Of a DNA stretch of 64,000 nt, positions 1-8,051 are shown in pieces; position 1 is the stretch's first letter; each line of letters begins with the position of its first letter. The notes below the pieces were generated by a model that had not been told where the DNA came from, did no database searches, and was given only the letters and a program-made list of their open reading frames with translations. The DNA lies in contig NZ_JPVO01000054.1 in NCBI RefSeq assembly GCF_000772955.1, positions 310,001-374,000 on the forward strand, written 5' to 3'. The position numbers and the translations under genes are program-made. Source of the stretch: Ureibacillus sinduriensis BLB-1 = JCM 15800. Its GTDB lineage: Bacteria > Bacillota > Bacilli > Bacillales_A > Planococcaceae.

Positions 1-224
1 CATTTGAAATTGAAATCGTGAAGATTGATGATAATTTCCTGCAATTCGTAGTAACCGATAAAGAACTCCTTGAAAAAACAGGCGGCATTCTACAAGGTAT
101 GAGTGGCAGCCCAGTTATACAAAACGGTCAATTTGTTGGTGCAGTGACCCATATGTTTGTCGAACAGCCATCAAAAGGTGCTGCAATTACAGTAAATGAA
201 ATGTTGAAGAAAAAACCGGAATAA
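1..224 (+). CDS. spoIVB: SpoIVB peptidase, C-terminal part (5' end outside window)
   Basis: This is the 3' end of a frame that is already open at base 1. It carries the S55-type catalytic motif GMSGSP (bases about 103-120), followed by a VTHMFV stretch typical of the SpoIVB C-terminus. SpoIVB is the forespore-secreted serine peptidase that triggers pro-sigma-K processing by SpoIVFB. The family assignment rests on this motif and on the spo0A gene immediately downstream, the same order as in Bacillus subtilis. The PDZ domain and N-terminus lie upstream of the window, so completeness cannot be judged. Confidence 0.9.
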   Translation, partial: FEIEIVKIDDNFLQFVVTDKELLEKTGGILQGMSGSPVIQNGQFVGAVTHMFVEQPSKGAAITVNEMLKKKPE

Positions 225-233
225 GAATTATAA

Positions 234-284
234 GGGAAAAAGACTATAGTTTTTAAAAAGTATAGTCTTTTTCCTTTTTTTTTA
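234..284 (+). terminator. Rho-independent terminator of spoIVB
   Basis: The inverted repeat GGAAAAAGACTATA (234-247) and TATAGTCTTTTTCC (261-274) is followed by a run of T (275-283). It begins ten bases after the spoIVB stop and separates that gene from spo0A. Confidence 0.85.
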
Positions 285-437
285 TTAAAATAAAGGTTAT
301 GTATGAGCGGACGAGTGACTTCCGACACAGTCAATCGTGTCGGTACAGTCAGTCATTCATAAAAATATGTCGATTCAACAAGAAACAATCATACTACATA
401 ATTATTTTTAGTTGAAAAAAAGGTTTTTCATTAAAAA

Positions 438-509
438 TGTCGAAAATAGAGTTGTCAAGTATAGTAAATCTGTGGCATAAATTGAAATGGGATACTATTA
501 AAGTAGAAT
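438..509 (+). promoter_or_regulatory. spo0A promoter region with a 0A box
   Basis: TGTCGAA at 438-444 matches the core Spo0A-binding motif, suggesting autoregulation as known for spo0A in Bacillus. A vegetative-type promoter TTGAAA (482-487), 16 bases, TAGAAT (504-509) lies just upstream of the ribosome-binding site. A clear sigma-H -35 element was not recognised, although GAAT at 506-509 fits a sigma-H -10. The rest of 285-437 is A+T-rich with no other feature seen. Confidence 0.5.
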
Positions 510-541
510 ATGTGTTGTTTATAATCTAAGGGGGAATTTTC

Positions 542-1333
542 TTGGCGAAAGTAAGAGTGGCAATAGCCGACGATAACCGCGATTTAGTCAGAACGATGGA
601 GCAGTTTTTTGAGAATCATCCTGATATCGAAGTAGTAGCTACTGCATCAAACGGGAAACTTTGTATTAAAATGTTAGAAGAATTTCATCCGGACGTTTTA
701 CTGCTAGATATTATCATGCCTCATTTGGATGGGCTTGGTGTTCTTGAAGCGATGTATAGTGATGATGGATTTTCAAAAACGCAAGTAATTATGCTCACTG
801 CCTTTGGACAAGAAGATGTCATGAAACAAGCGGTTACATATGGTGCTTCCTACTTTATGTTAAAACCATTTGAGTTTGACCAACTTGTGCAAAAGATCTT
901 GCACTGTGCCGGACAGAAAGTTGAAAGCGTAAAAAGGCAAAGTATCCTTCAACCCGAAGGACAGGCTAAAGTGAATCAGCGTCAGTTAGATACAACAATT
1001 ACGGCAATTATTAAAGAGATTGGTGTCCCAGCACATATTAAAGGTTATTCTTACTTAAGAGAAGCTATCCAGATGGTATACTATGATATTGAATTATTAG
1101 GGTCGGTTACAAAGATCCTTTACCCTGAAATCGCGAAAAAATTCGGGACAACGCCTTCACGTGTGGAACGTGCCATTCGTCATGCCATCGAAGTTGCCTG
1201 GAACCGTGGCAATTACGAATCGATATCGCAAATGTTCGGCTACACTGTCCACCACCTGAAATCAAAACCAACGAACTCAGAATTCATCGCCATGATCGCG
1301 GACAAGATCCGGATTGAATTGGTGGCAAGCTAA
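542..1333 (+). CDS. spo0A: Spo0A, master response regulator of sporulation
   Basis: A 263-residue response regulator that, once phosphorylated by the phosphorelay, binds 0A boxes and commits the cell to sporulation. The receiver domain (about residues 4-120) has the acidic pair D10-D11, the phosphoacceptor D56 in LLLDIIMP, T86 and K108. The C-terminal DNA-binding domain (about 148-263) contains the strongly conserved stretches [25 protein letters not shown] and PTNSEFIAM. The start is TTG at 542, eight bases after AAGGGGG (528-534); no better start exists. Full length for the family. Confidence 0.98.
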   Translation: MAKVRVAIADDNRDLVRTMEQFFENHPDIEVVATASNGKLCIKMLEEFHPDVLLLDIIMPHLDGLGVLEAMYSDDGFSKTQVIMLTAFGQEDVMKQAVTYGASYFMLKPFEFDQLVQKILHCAGQKVESVKRQSILQPEGQAKVNQRQLDTTITAIIKEIGVPAHIKGYSYLREAIQMVYYDIELLGSVTKILYPEIAKKFGTTPSRVERAIRHAIEVAWNRGNYESISQMFGYTVHHLKSKPTNSEFIAMIADKIRIELVAS

Positions 1334-1422
1334 TCGCGATGAGTCTGGTTTTCTAGCGTAAAGCTAAGCGGAGAATGTGCGGTAAAATTGTTTTAAATAT
1401 CAATAATACTACGTAATATATT

Positions 1423-1478
1423 ACGCCTAATTAAACGGTTTTTCGCGACTGTTTAGGGAGGCGTTTTTTGTTTTTTTA
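1423..1478 (+). terminator. Rho-independent terminator of spo0A
   Basis: The arms 1423-1436 and 1451-1464 (ACGCC...GGCGT core, with G-U pairs) are followed by a T-rich tract to 1477. The remaining bases between spo0A and the next gene (1334-1422 and 1479-1600) show nothing further. Confidence 0.75.
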
Positions 1479-1604
1479 AGTCTTCATTTCCAAATCGATG
1501 GGCCGGTATATGCTCGATATTTATAATATTGGATATACATTTCCCCTGGTATTTAATTTTTGCTTAGCTACAAATTAAAAAGGAAAGGGTAATGACTTAT
1601 AGTA

Positions 1605-1643
1605 AACAAAAAAGCCAAGAAAACAAATGAATGCTCTCTTGGT
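1605..1643 (-). terminator. Possible terminator of the minus-strand secreted protein
   Basis: Read on the minus strand, CCAAGA (1642-1637) pairs with TCTTGG (1620-1615) and is followed by a T-rich run (1613-1605). The stem is only six base pairs, so this is a modest candidate. Confidence 0.45.
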
Positions 1644-1657
1644 ATAGATTTTTCTCT

Positions 1658-2503
1658 TTAATTAGGGTTACAATTACCAACAATAACATCCCAATAATTT
1701 GTTGTTGTCCGATGAGGCTCAATATTCCATGGAACCTTACTAGTTCCAGCAAAATCGACATGACATGCAAATTGTTGTTTTAATGATTCATTATTTTTCC
1801 ATCTAGAATCATCTTTAAATCGTTCGTTTAACAATTGAAACGAAAGTTCTTTATGTTTCAATAGTTCATGACCAACGGGTTTATTAACAATATAAGTTTT
1901 TGGATAAATGCTCAATGACACAACTCCAGAACGATTTATCCATTCTACTTTTTCAAAGTAATCATCAAAGTGATATTGATTATAATCGAGTTCCTGTACA
2001 GAAAATTCATATGCGAGCTTTTGTTTTATCTTATTTCCGGTATTTGATTTGATCGTATCTTCAACATAGATTGTATATGACTGACCGAAAGAATAACCTT
2101 GGTCTGGTGGCATAATCTTTACAGATTTTTTATCTGGACCAACAGTTAAGGACGTTCCATTAACTTTATTAGCGCCTTGCATGACATAAATTGAGTTGCT
2201 GTTAACGGTCTTTGCATTAATATTTGTATTGAAAATTAGCTCCCATTTTTTCATATTGTCATTTGTTATACTAGAACCAAATAATTGATAGTTTGTTTCA
2301 TTTTTTGCTTGCGATGCAGTTGATGGTAAAAAAACGGCAAATAGAATAGTTGAAAATAATGTAATAGTTATTTTGTTTTTTAGCCGATTATTTCTTTCAG
2401 TACTTTTTAGGGCTGCAAAAATTGTCCAACTACCAAATGACAAAAACGAAGCAATCAACACGGTTAATGTTAAAAGTGCAAATCCTATGTATTCTTCATT
2501 CAA
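1658..2503 (-). CDS. Secreted or anchored protein with SbsA-like Ig domain and DUF2599-like C-terminus
   Basis: 281 residues, function unknown. Residues 5-28 form a hydrophobic segment. A second one (about 43-60) ends in SQA and resembles a signal peptide, so the protein is probably membrane-anchored or exported. Residues about 75-172 (NTNINAKTVNSNSIYV to the YEFSV end) look like an SbsA/Big_5 Ig-like domain. The C-terminal part (about 180-281) has WINRSGVVSLSI, QFACH and GNCNP elements that I recognise as DUF2599-like. The TTG start at 2503 is chosen because AGGGAGGGA (2519-2511 on the minus strand) sits seven bases upstream. The gene stands alone, divergent from its neighbour and convergent with spo0A. 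Confidence 0.75.
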   Translation of the reverse strand: MNEEYIGFALLTLTVLIASFLSFGSWTIFAALKSTERNNRLKNKITITLFSTILFAVFLPSTASQAKNETNYQLFGSSITNDNMKKWELIFNTNINAKTVNSNSIYVMQGANKVNGTSLTVGPDKKSVKIMPPDQGYSFGQSYTIYVEDTIKSNTGNKIKQKLAYEFSVQELDYNQYHFDDYFEKVEWINRSGVVSLSIYPKTYIVNKPVGHELLKHKELSFQLLNERFKDDSRWKNNESLKQQFACHVDFAGTSKVPWNIEPHRTTTNYWDVIVGNCNPN

Positions 2504-3095
2504 AGAAATATCCCTCCCTTCTATCTAAAATGATCATTCTTATGGCATTTTTTATATCAATCGGCATACTACTTATTGCCAATAAAAAGAAAATGCATTA
2601 TATATATCGACAATAGTACGATGTTTTGTAGTAACTATGTATCTATTAAACGCTTTTTATTATGGGTCTAATTACCCTCGTACGATAAAGGAATTGCTAC
2701 AAAGTAGTTCGTCAAGTAACCGGGCAATTAAGTTCCTAGTTGTTTGTTTAAATTGATCTTGTCAAGACTTCATGAATTGCATATGACTGAGCTTGGTCTT
2801 AAAAATAGCAAAAGGGGAGAAAGCCTGCGGGAAATTAAGTGACGAACTGTGCAATGGAAAGGGAACTCCTGATGCTTCATGAAATGGGAAGCTGTTTTTA
2901 AACAAAATGTTCTGTTTCTTAGCTTAAAATAAGTATAAAAAGGAGGAATAGACGGTGAAAAAATCGAATAAACAGGAATGAGCCACTTTTGAGGTAAGTA
3001 AAAATTGTACTAGCCAAACAATTTGATGGGTAAAGCGAAGTACAATAAAGTGCCAAGAGTAGATTCAAGAATACTTATAATAGGGGGTGTAAGCT
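2504..3095. other. Non-coding stretch with one tiny frame
   Basis: 592 bases without a convincing gene. It contains the leader of the minus-strand gene (about 2504-2560). Near the right end, a strong Shine-Dalgarno (AAAAGGAGG, ending 2946) is followed by GTG at 2955 and only eight codons before TGA at 2979-2981. Nothing else recognised. Confidence 0.5.
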
Positions 3096-3944
3096 ATGAA
3101 AAAATGTTTCTCGGGAGTTTTCATCGTATTATTACTACTCATTACTTCCATATCCCCTTTAGCTGCAAACACTCGAATCGTAATTGACGGTGTTGGCATT
3201 CCTTCGGATATGGAACCTGAAATTCGGAATAACCGGACGATGGTACCATTGCGTGTTATTAGTGAAAATCTTGGGGCCAACGTTCACTGGTCGGGTTCGA
3301 CGATTACGCTTACTAAAGATGATATGCAGGTTATCTTAAAACAAAATAGCCATACAGTATTAAGAAATGGTAAACCAGTACAGCTTGACGTAGAGCCATA
3401 TATCAAGAATGGAAGAACTTTAGTTCCAATTCGCTTCCTTGCAGAAACCTTCGACTGTAGTGTAAATTACAAAAATTTCACAGTAACTGTAACGACCAAA
3501 CCATTGGTTATCAATACGATAAAAATAGCTGCAATACAGCATGAATACCATATGACAATGGGCGGTATAGTACAGCAAATGAAAGGGAATTCCTACAATA
3601 AAGCGTTTTACGATATTCTTATGGAGAATAAAGGCCAAAAGGTTGAAGCTCCTGCCAACTATTCATGGCATATCGACCTGGATCACCCAGGGTCGTATTA
3701 TAAAGTTGGCCAATATGATTTTATGAATTTAGAGGGCAAGAGCATCAAACGTTACGATATTTATTCTCTAGTTGGTTCTTTTCCTGCTGAAACTCTGGAA
3801 GGATACCCCGAAGTTTTACTTTACGATGCAACTGCAAACCAGTGGTATCTATTCCCCGACAACGCGTTGCAATCCATCGATGAATTATTGAATAGCGCGT
3901 CAAAGAACGGTTTTCTGACGATTATCAGTAATACAGTCGTGTGA
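3096..3944 (+). CDS. Exported stalk-domain (copper amine oxidase N-terminal-like) protein
   Basis: 282 residues beginning with a signal peptide (KKCFSGVFIVLLLLITS, likely cleavage after PLAA near residue 24). Residues about 25-138 hold two copies of the stalk or copper-amine-oxidase N1 motif: NNRTMVPLRVISENLGA and NGRTLVPIRFLAETF. These domains are wall-associated in Firmicutes. The rest (about 140-282) is unassigned. The ATG at 3096 follows TAGGGGGTG. It is followed by about 100 bases of spacer before the IS remnant. The domain call is firm; the biological role is unknown. Confidence 0.85.
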   Translation: MKKCFSGVFIVLLLLITSISPLAANTRIVIDGVGIPSDMEPEIRNNRTMVPLRVISENLGANVHWSGSTITLTKDDMQVILKQNSHTVLRNGKPVQLDVEPYIKNGRTLVPIRFLAETFDCSVNYKNFTVTVTTKPLVINTIKIAAIQHEYHMTMGGIVQQMKGNSYNKAFYDILMENKGQKVEAPANYSWHIDLDHPGSYYKVGQYDFMNLEGKSIKRYDIYSLVGSFPAETLEGYPEVLLYDATANQWYLFPDNALQSIDELLNSASKNGFLTIISNTVV

Positions 3945-4047
3945 AATTGAATAATAAGAATTATAGGTGACCACCGAACTTACATTATAGTCTTTGGTAA
4001 GCGGTATCTATCTATTATTGGATGATTCATATTCTCCTCATCTAAAA

Positions 4048-4073
4048 ACACCTTGAATACTGATTCAAGGTGT
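4048..4073. repeat. 26-base palindromic direct repeat, left copy (putative target duplication)
   Basis: A perfect 11-bp palindrome arm pair (ACACCTTGAAT, 4-base loop, ATTCAAGGTGT) that is repeated identically at 4800-4825 in the same orientation. The two copies flank the transposase remnant exactly at its terminal inverted repeats. Confidence 0.8.
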
Positions 4074-4158
4074 CAGACTGTAGACAAACTCGAATTTTCG
4101 AGTTTGCCTACAGTCTTTTTTCTTATAAAATAAAATTAATTGCTTTTGAAAATAAGGT

Positions 4159-4286
4159 TAGTTGATTTCCGTTTCGGCGGACGCTTTCCGCGGGCGTGGG
4201 CCAATCCTCCTCGTCGCTGTGCTCCTGCGGGGTATCGGCCGTCACGCTTGTCCCGCAGGAGTCGCCGCCTACACTACAATCAACTA
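4159..4286. repeat. GC-rich palindromic interspersed repeat (REP-like)
   Basis: 128 bases bounded by TAGTTGATT (4159-4167) and its inverse AATCAACTA (4278-4286). Inside is the pair CTCCTGCGGG and CCCGCAGGAG, plus CTTTCCGCGGGCG. It is much richer in G+C than its surroundings. I recognise this layout as a dispersed repeat common in Bacillus and Planococcaceae genomes. Only one full copy is visible in this window. Confidence 0.7.
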
Positions 4287-4319
4287 CTTTCTAAATATAG
4301 GTTGAGGTGAATCGATAGA

Positions 4320-4700
4320 TGAAAGAACAATCAAATAAATGAACGCGATCAAATCGAAATGATTACAATTGAGCAACTTGTACTAAGTGCTGACCATGTC
4401 TTCATCGATTCAACTCATGTAAAAGCGAGTGCGAATAAACGTAAATTCGAAAAGAAGATTGTCCGTAAAGAGACTCGTGCATATGAAGCCAAACGTCAAG
4501 AAGAATTGAATCAAGATCGTATCGATCACGGGAAGAAGCCATTTCCACCCTGATAAATTTGATATGCGGACAACCCTACGTAGGATAAAAAAATTGTCCA
4601 TGCAGGCGATGCTTACTTTTGCTGCATGAATTTAAAGAAGCTTGCCAGTTGGACATGGCAAGCTCCAGAAATGGTCTAAATAAGAATACTCGTAGAGTAC
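4320..4700 (+). pseudogene. IS1182-family transposase remnant
   Basis: The open piece at 4359-4553 encodes DSTHVKASANKRKFEKK, the motif around a conserved aspartate of IS1182-type DDE transposases, and runs to HGKKPFPP. The frame then stops. A C-terminal fragment (QAMLTFA, then MNLKKLASWTW, about 4601-4675) follows only after a one-base frameshift at about 4620. The central catalytic region is deleted and the N-terminus is missing. The gene is non-functional. Confidence 0.8.
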
Positions 4701-4799
4701 TTTTCCTTAAGATAAGATTGTAAAATACCCAAAAGTCCTCTAAAAATAAAAGAGGCCTTCAGAATGAGACCATTCTGAAGGCCTTTTGTCGACAATGTG

Positions 4800-4825
4800 A
4801 CACCTTGAATACTGATTCAAGGTGT
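4800..4825. repeat. 26-base palindromic direct repeat, right copy
   Basis: Identical to 4048-4073. This copy is followed by TTTTT (4825-4829), so it probably reflects the original rho-independent terminator into which the element inserted, duplicating it. The stretch 4830-5033 that follows shows no convincing gene. Confidence 0.75.
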
Positions 4826-5046
4826 TTTTCGTTGTTCAATTTAAGACGTAGTTGTTTTGCGGATCAAAAAGAAATTTTCCAACCAGTCATTCAATTAAAT
4901 AGCCAAAACACGTCAGCACATATAAATTTGACTGCACCAATTTATCTTTTGCATGTACTGGCAAGAGATTTTTTACAAGGAAAAACAGTAATGGCATTAT
5001 TTCATATAATATTTAGACAAAGGAGTCGATTATAGGAGGAGTGAAA

Positions 5047-5754
5047 ATGGATTTTTCAAGTCAATTCGATGAAATAAAAGGGTCTGTGGTAAATATCTGT
5101 GTGCTCAATAGTACGCTAGATAAGAAGATAATTTCATCCGGATCAGGTGTTATTATCGGGGATGGGACCAAGATTATCACTTGTTCACACTGTATTAAAC
5201 CGAATCTAGTAAATATTGCTAGATTTTCAGGAGAAGATACAGCTCAAAGATGTAAAATTATTTTCAATGACCCGCATAAAGATATAGCGATTTTGAAAGT
5301 TGACAAACCTCTCGGTAAAGGGGTGAGAATAGGGGATTCCAAGACGGTAAAAATTGGGCAGGAGGCGTTTGTGGTCGGATTTCCATTAAATATTAAAAAG
5401 ATTACAGCCTTATCGGCCAATATAGCCGGTTTTGAACCGTTGGATGGATTTGAGTTAATCAGGATTGATTCATCCATCAACCATGGCAATTCGGGTGGGC
5501 CGTTATTTAATGAAGAGGGTGAATTGGTCGGAATAGTAAATGCGAAACATGGTGGATTGTCTTATATTTTGACAGAAGTCCAACAAGCAAAGCCTAAAGA
5601 AATGGAAGTAATTGGAGGGACGAATCTTGTGAAATTTATTCAAGTCTTGATGAAACAAATGCAAAGAAATCTAAATCTTGGTATTGGGTATGCCATTCCT
5701 ATAAATACAGTAGTGAACAGCGTAAAAGCGCCTAATTCATTCATGGAAATGTAA
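5047..5754 (+). CDS. Trypsin-like (HtrA/DegP-type) serine protease without export signal
   Basis: 235 residues with a chymotrypsin-fold triad: His in KIITCSHC (about residue 45), Asp in HKDIAILKV (about 80) and Ser in NHGNSGGPLF (about 150). No signal peptide, transmembrane segment or PDZ domain is visible, so it looks cytoplasmic, unlike HtrA itself. The C-terminal IGYAIPINTV element is typical of S1C proteases. The ATG at 5047 is preferred because AGGAGG (5034-5039) is seven bases upstream; a GTG at 5041 would touch the ribosome site. It is a monocistronic gene with its own terminator. Substrate unknown. Confidence 0.85.
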   Translation: MDFSSQFDEIKGSVVNICVLNSTLDKKIISSGSGVIIGDGTKIITCSHCIKPNLVNIARFSGEDTAQRCKIIFNDPHKDIAILKVDKPLGKGVRIGDSKTVKIGQEAFVVGFPLNIKKITALSANIAGFEPLDGFELIRIDSSINHGNSGGPLFNEEGELVGIVNAKHGGLSYILTEVQQAKPKEMEVIGGTNLVKFIQVLMKQMQRNLNLGIGYAIPINTVVNSVKAPNSFMEM

Positions 5755-5778
5755 ACTCTCTAAAAACCAAGAAATTAC

Positions 5779-5830
5779 CAAGCACATTTATTTATTGAGC
5801 TAAAAACTCAATAGGTGGAGGTGCTTTTTA
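5779..5830 (+). terminator. Rho-independent terminator of the serine protease gene
   Basis: AAGCAC (5780-5785) pairs with GTGCTT (5821-5826). An inner TATTGAG/CTCAATA stem reinforces it and a T-run follows. Confidence 0.7.
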
Positions 5831-5966
5831 ATTTTCAAACCCGCACCACAACCGAAGTCTATGAATAGATGTGTTTTTTGATTTAGAATGGGCAATTCAT
5901 TCTATTCTTCCTTGAACTAGAAAATAGTATAGAGATAGAAACTCATACACTAGGGAAGGAGAATAA

Positions 5967-6365
5967 ATGATGAAAATAAATTGGAAAGTACGTATCAGAC
6001 ATAGACAATTTTGGGTTGCCATCATTTCCGCATTTGTTTTATTAATCAATCATACCGCATCGTTGTTCGGTGTTGATATCACTTTGATTAGTGCAAAGGT
6101 ACAGCAATTATTGGAATCCATCTTACTCATTCTGGCGCTATTTGGAATTATTATTGATCCGACTACAGCAGGTGTTCACGATAGTTCCCAAGTGATGGTC
6201 TATTCGAAGCCAAGAAAGGAAACAGAACATATACAAAGATCTGTTGGAAGGGTAGATGAAACGCATCAAGAAACAAAAATAGAGGTCCATCATGAAACGA
6301 AAATCGAGGTTGTACAGCAACAAGAATCTGCTAAGGATAAAGTCGAGGAAAATTCGAAGAAATAG
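5967..6365 (+). CDS. Solitary phi-LC3-type phage holin
   Basis: 132 residues. The first about 75 match the phage holin 1 (phi LC3) pattern: INWKVRIRHRQFWVAIISAF, a second hydrophobic stretch (about 45-60) and GIIIDPTTAGVHDS. Such holins form pores that release endolysin. Here no endolysin, tail or other phage gene is adjacent. The C-terminal about 55 residues form a charged tail with the repeated units HQETKIEV and HHETKIEV, longer than in ordinary members. The start ATG (5967, or 5970) follows AAGGAG (5956-5961). The role may be domesticated; this is not shown by sequence. Confidence 0.8.
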   Translation: MMKINWKVRIRHRQFWVAIISAFVLLINHTASLFGVDITLISAKVQQLLESILLILALFGIIIDPTTAGVHDSSQVMVYSKPRKETEHIQRSVGRVDETHQETKIEVHHETKIEVVQQQESAKDKVEENSKK

Positions 6366-6479
6366 AAATATCCTATAAATAAGGTATATCCAAAGTAATA
6401 ATTTTACTGTTTTAGAATATTGCTCTAAACAAAATGGGAAATTTTATTTATACTAGGACATAGGGGTGGGGGTCTTACT

Positions 6480-8051
6480 ATGATTATTTTTTCCAATAAT
6501 TTCGTAGAAGTTACAGAAGAGAACAATAAAGTGTTTCTAAAAACAATGCAACCTAATTATCAATTGAAAGATTTTGATCAAGTATTACGAAAGTATCCAA
6601 GAATTCGATTAACCAATTTTGCCTTATTAAAAAGAACACTAGAAAAAGAAACTGTTCAACCGGCAGAGATAGGTCAGTGGCTTCCGGTCATCGAATTAGA
6701 AATATCAAAAGATCAAATGTCTGCTTCTATCTCGATTAATGAATCGGCTGAAAAAGTACAGGATCATCAACAAGACATTCTTCAAAGCTTGGATGATTTA
6801 CTATTAAAAAATAATATCAATCATGGCATTCAAGAGATTGATATCAACAAGCTCATCACCGGAAAATCATACAGTATTGCAGAAGGTACCTATCCAGAGA
6901 AAGGTGCGGATGCCAAAGTAACTTATTTAGAGATTCCGGAAAGAAAACCGATCATCCATGAAGATGGGAAAGCCGATTATTTTGAAATGAATTTTATTTT
7001 TGAAATAAAAGAAGGGGACTGGTTAGGCGAAAAAATTCCTCCCCAACCCGGTATTGATGGGATAAATATCTTTGGAGAGAGTGTTCCTGCACCATTTGGT
7101 GATGATGTCCCCCTTCAATATGATTCCGAAGCTGCCAGGGAAGTAGTCGAAAATGGCAAAATCGTGTTATATGCATCTAAAACTGGGGCTGTTGAAAATC
7201 AAAACGGATTGCTCACGGTAAAAAACCATTTAGTCATCGATGGAGATGTAGGTATTGGAACAGGGGACATACAATTCGATGGTTCCGTCTCAATCAAAGG
7301 CACAGTCAATAGCGGTTTTTCGGTAAGAGCAACCGGGGATATTTCGGTAGAAAGTCCTGAAGGAATTACAGGTGCAAAGCTTCTGAAATCAGAAAGCGGG
7401 GATATCTATATAAAAAATGGGGTCTTTGGGCTGGGCGAGACAGAAGTTGAGGCAGGCGGCAGCATTTTTGTTAAACATGTCAACGATGCAAACCTGTTTG
7501 CACGCAATGAAATCGTCATCGGATCATATGCTTTAGGTTCGTATTTAGTGGCAAATACAATTTTGTTGGATGAAAGAAATGGCAAGCTAATCGGCGGAAA
7601 GGCTGTTGCCAAAAATACCATTATTACAGCGGTTTCAGGGAACCGTTTAGAAAGAAGAACAGAATTGATAATTGAAAGTCTGAGCAAACAAGAAGCCTAT
7701 GACAAAATTCAAGAAAAAGCAGCTCAGCTCAAAGCAACACGGGAAGATACCTTGCAATTAACAATCAAAGTAAATGAAGTAAATAAACATAAAAGCAATC
7801 TGAACAGACAACAACTTAATAATCTGAAGATGCTTCAACAAGAGCTGGAAAAAAAGAAGTTACTCTGTGAACAGATGGATCAAGAGGTCCAGCAGCTTAT
7901 GCTCGATGTGAAAAATATTGGCAAAGAGGAAATCTTTGTTGTAAAAGAGGCACATCCAGGTACCTATATTCAAATCGGCAAGAAATCATCAATACTAAAT
8001 AAAAGTACACAGGGTAGGTTCAAAATAGAATTTGGAGAGTTGAATGTATAA
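6480..8051 (+). CDS. FapA-family (DUF342) polymer-forming protein
   Basis: 523 residues. An N-terminal region (to about 150) precedes a FapA/DUF342 core with repeated glycine-rich beta-helix turns (VIDGDVGIGTGDIQFDGSV, VRATGDISVES, AGGSIFVKHV, about 200-390). It ends in a long coiled coil (about 395-480, rich in K, E and Q). The family is widespread but its biochemical role is unclear; links to cell-surface or motility regulation have been proposed. The ATG follows GGGGTGGGGG (6463-6472). The stop TAA is directly followed by the ATG of the phosphodiesterase gene, so the two are co-transcribed. Confidence 0.85.
   Translation: MIIFSNNFVEVTEENNKVFLKTMQPNYQLKDFDQVLRKYPRIRLTNFALLKRTLEKETVQPAEIGQWLPVIELEISKDQMSASISINESAEKVQDHQQDILQSLDDLLLKNNINHGIQEIDINKLITGKSYSIAEGTYPEKGADAKVTYLEIPERKPIIHEDGKADYFEMNFIFEIKEGDWLGEKIPPQPGIDGINIFGESVPAPFGDDVPLQYDSEAAREVVENGKIVLYASKTGAVENQNGLLTVKNHLVIDGDVGIGTGDIQFDGSVSIKGTVNSGFSVRATGDISVESPEGITGAKLLKSESGDIYIKNGVFGLGETEVEAGGSIFVKHVNDANLFARNEIVIGSYALGSYLVANTILLDERNGKLIGGKAVAKNTIITAVSGNRLERRTELIIESLSKQEAYDKIQEKAAQLKATREDTLQLTIKVNEVNKHKSNLNRQQLNNLKMLQQELEKKKLLCEQMDQEVQQLMLDVKNIGKEEIFVVKEAHPGTYIQIGKKSSILNKSTQGRFKIEFGELNV

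Larger units (their letters stand above)
4074..4799 (+). mobile_element. Decayed IS1182-like insertion sequence
   Basis: A 726-base element. The left end CAGACTGTAGACAAA (4074-4088) and the right end, read inverted, CACATTGTCGACAAA (4799-4785) match at 12 of 15 positions. Both ends abut the 26-base direct repeat. Inside the left end is a hairpin with T-run (about 4076-4125). Inside the right end is another (AAGGCCTTCAGAATG and its complement, about 4761-4787). Between them lie a GC-rich repeat and a broken transposase gene. Family members are normally about 1.4-1.9 kb, so roughly half of the element is missing. Confidence 0.75.

Noticed and set aside
4805-5035. 76-codon frame after the right copy of the IS-flanking palindrome
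   Set aside because: It starts inside the palindrome, has no ribosome site and no recognisable protein features.
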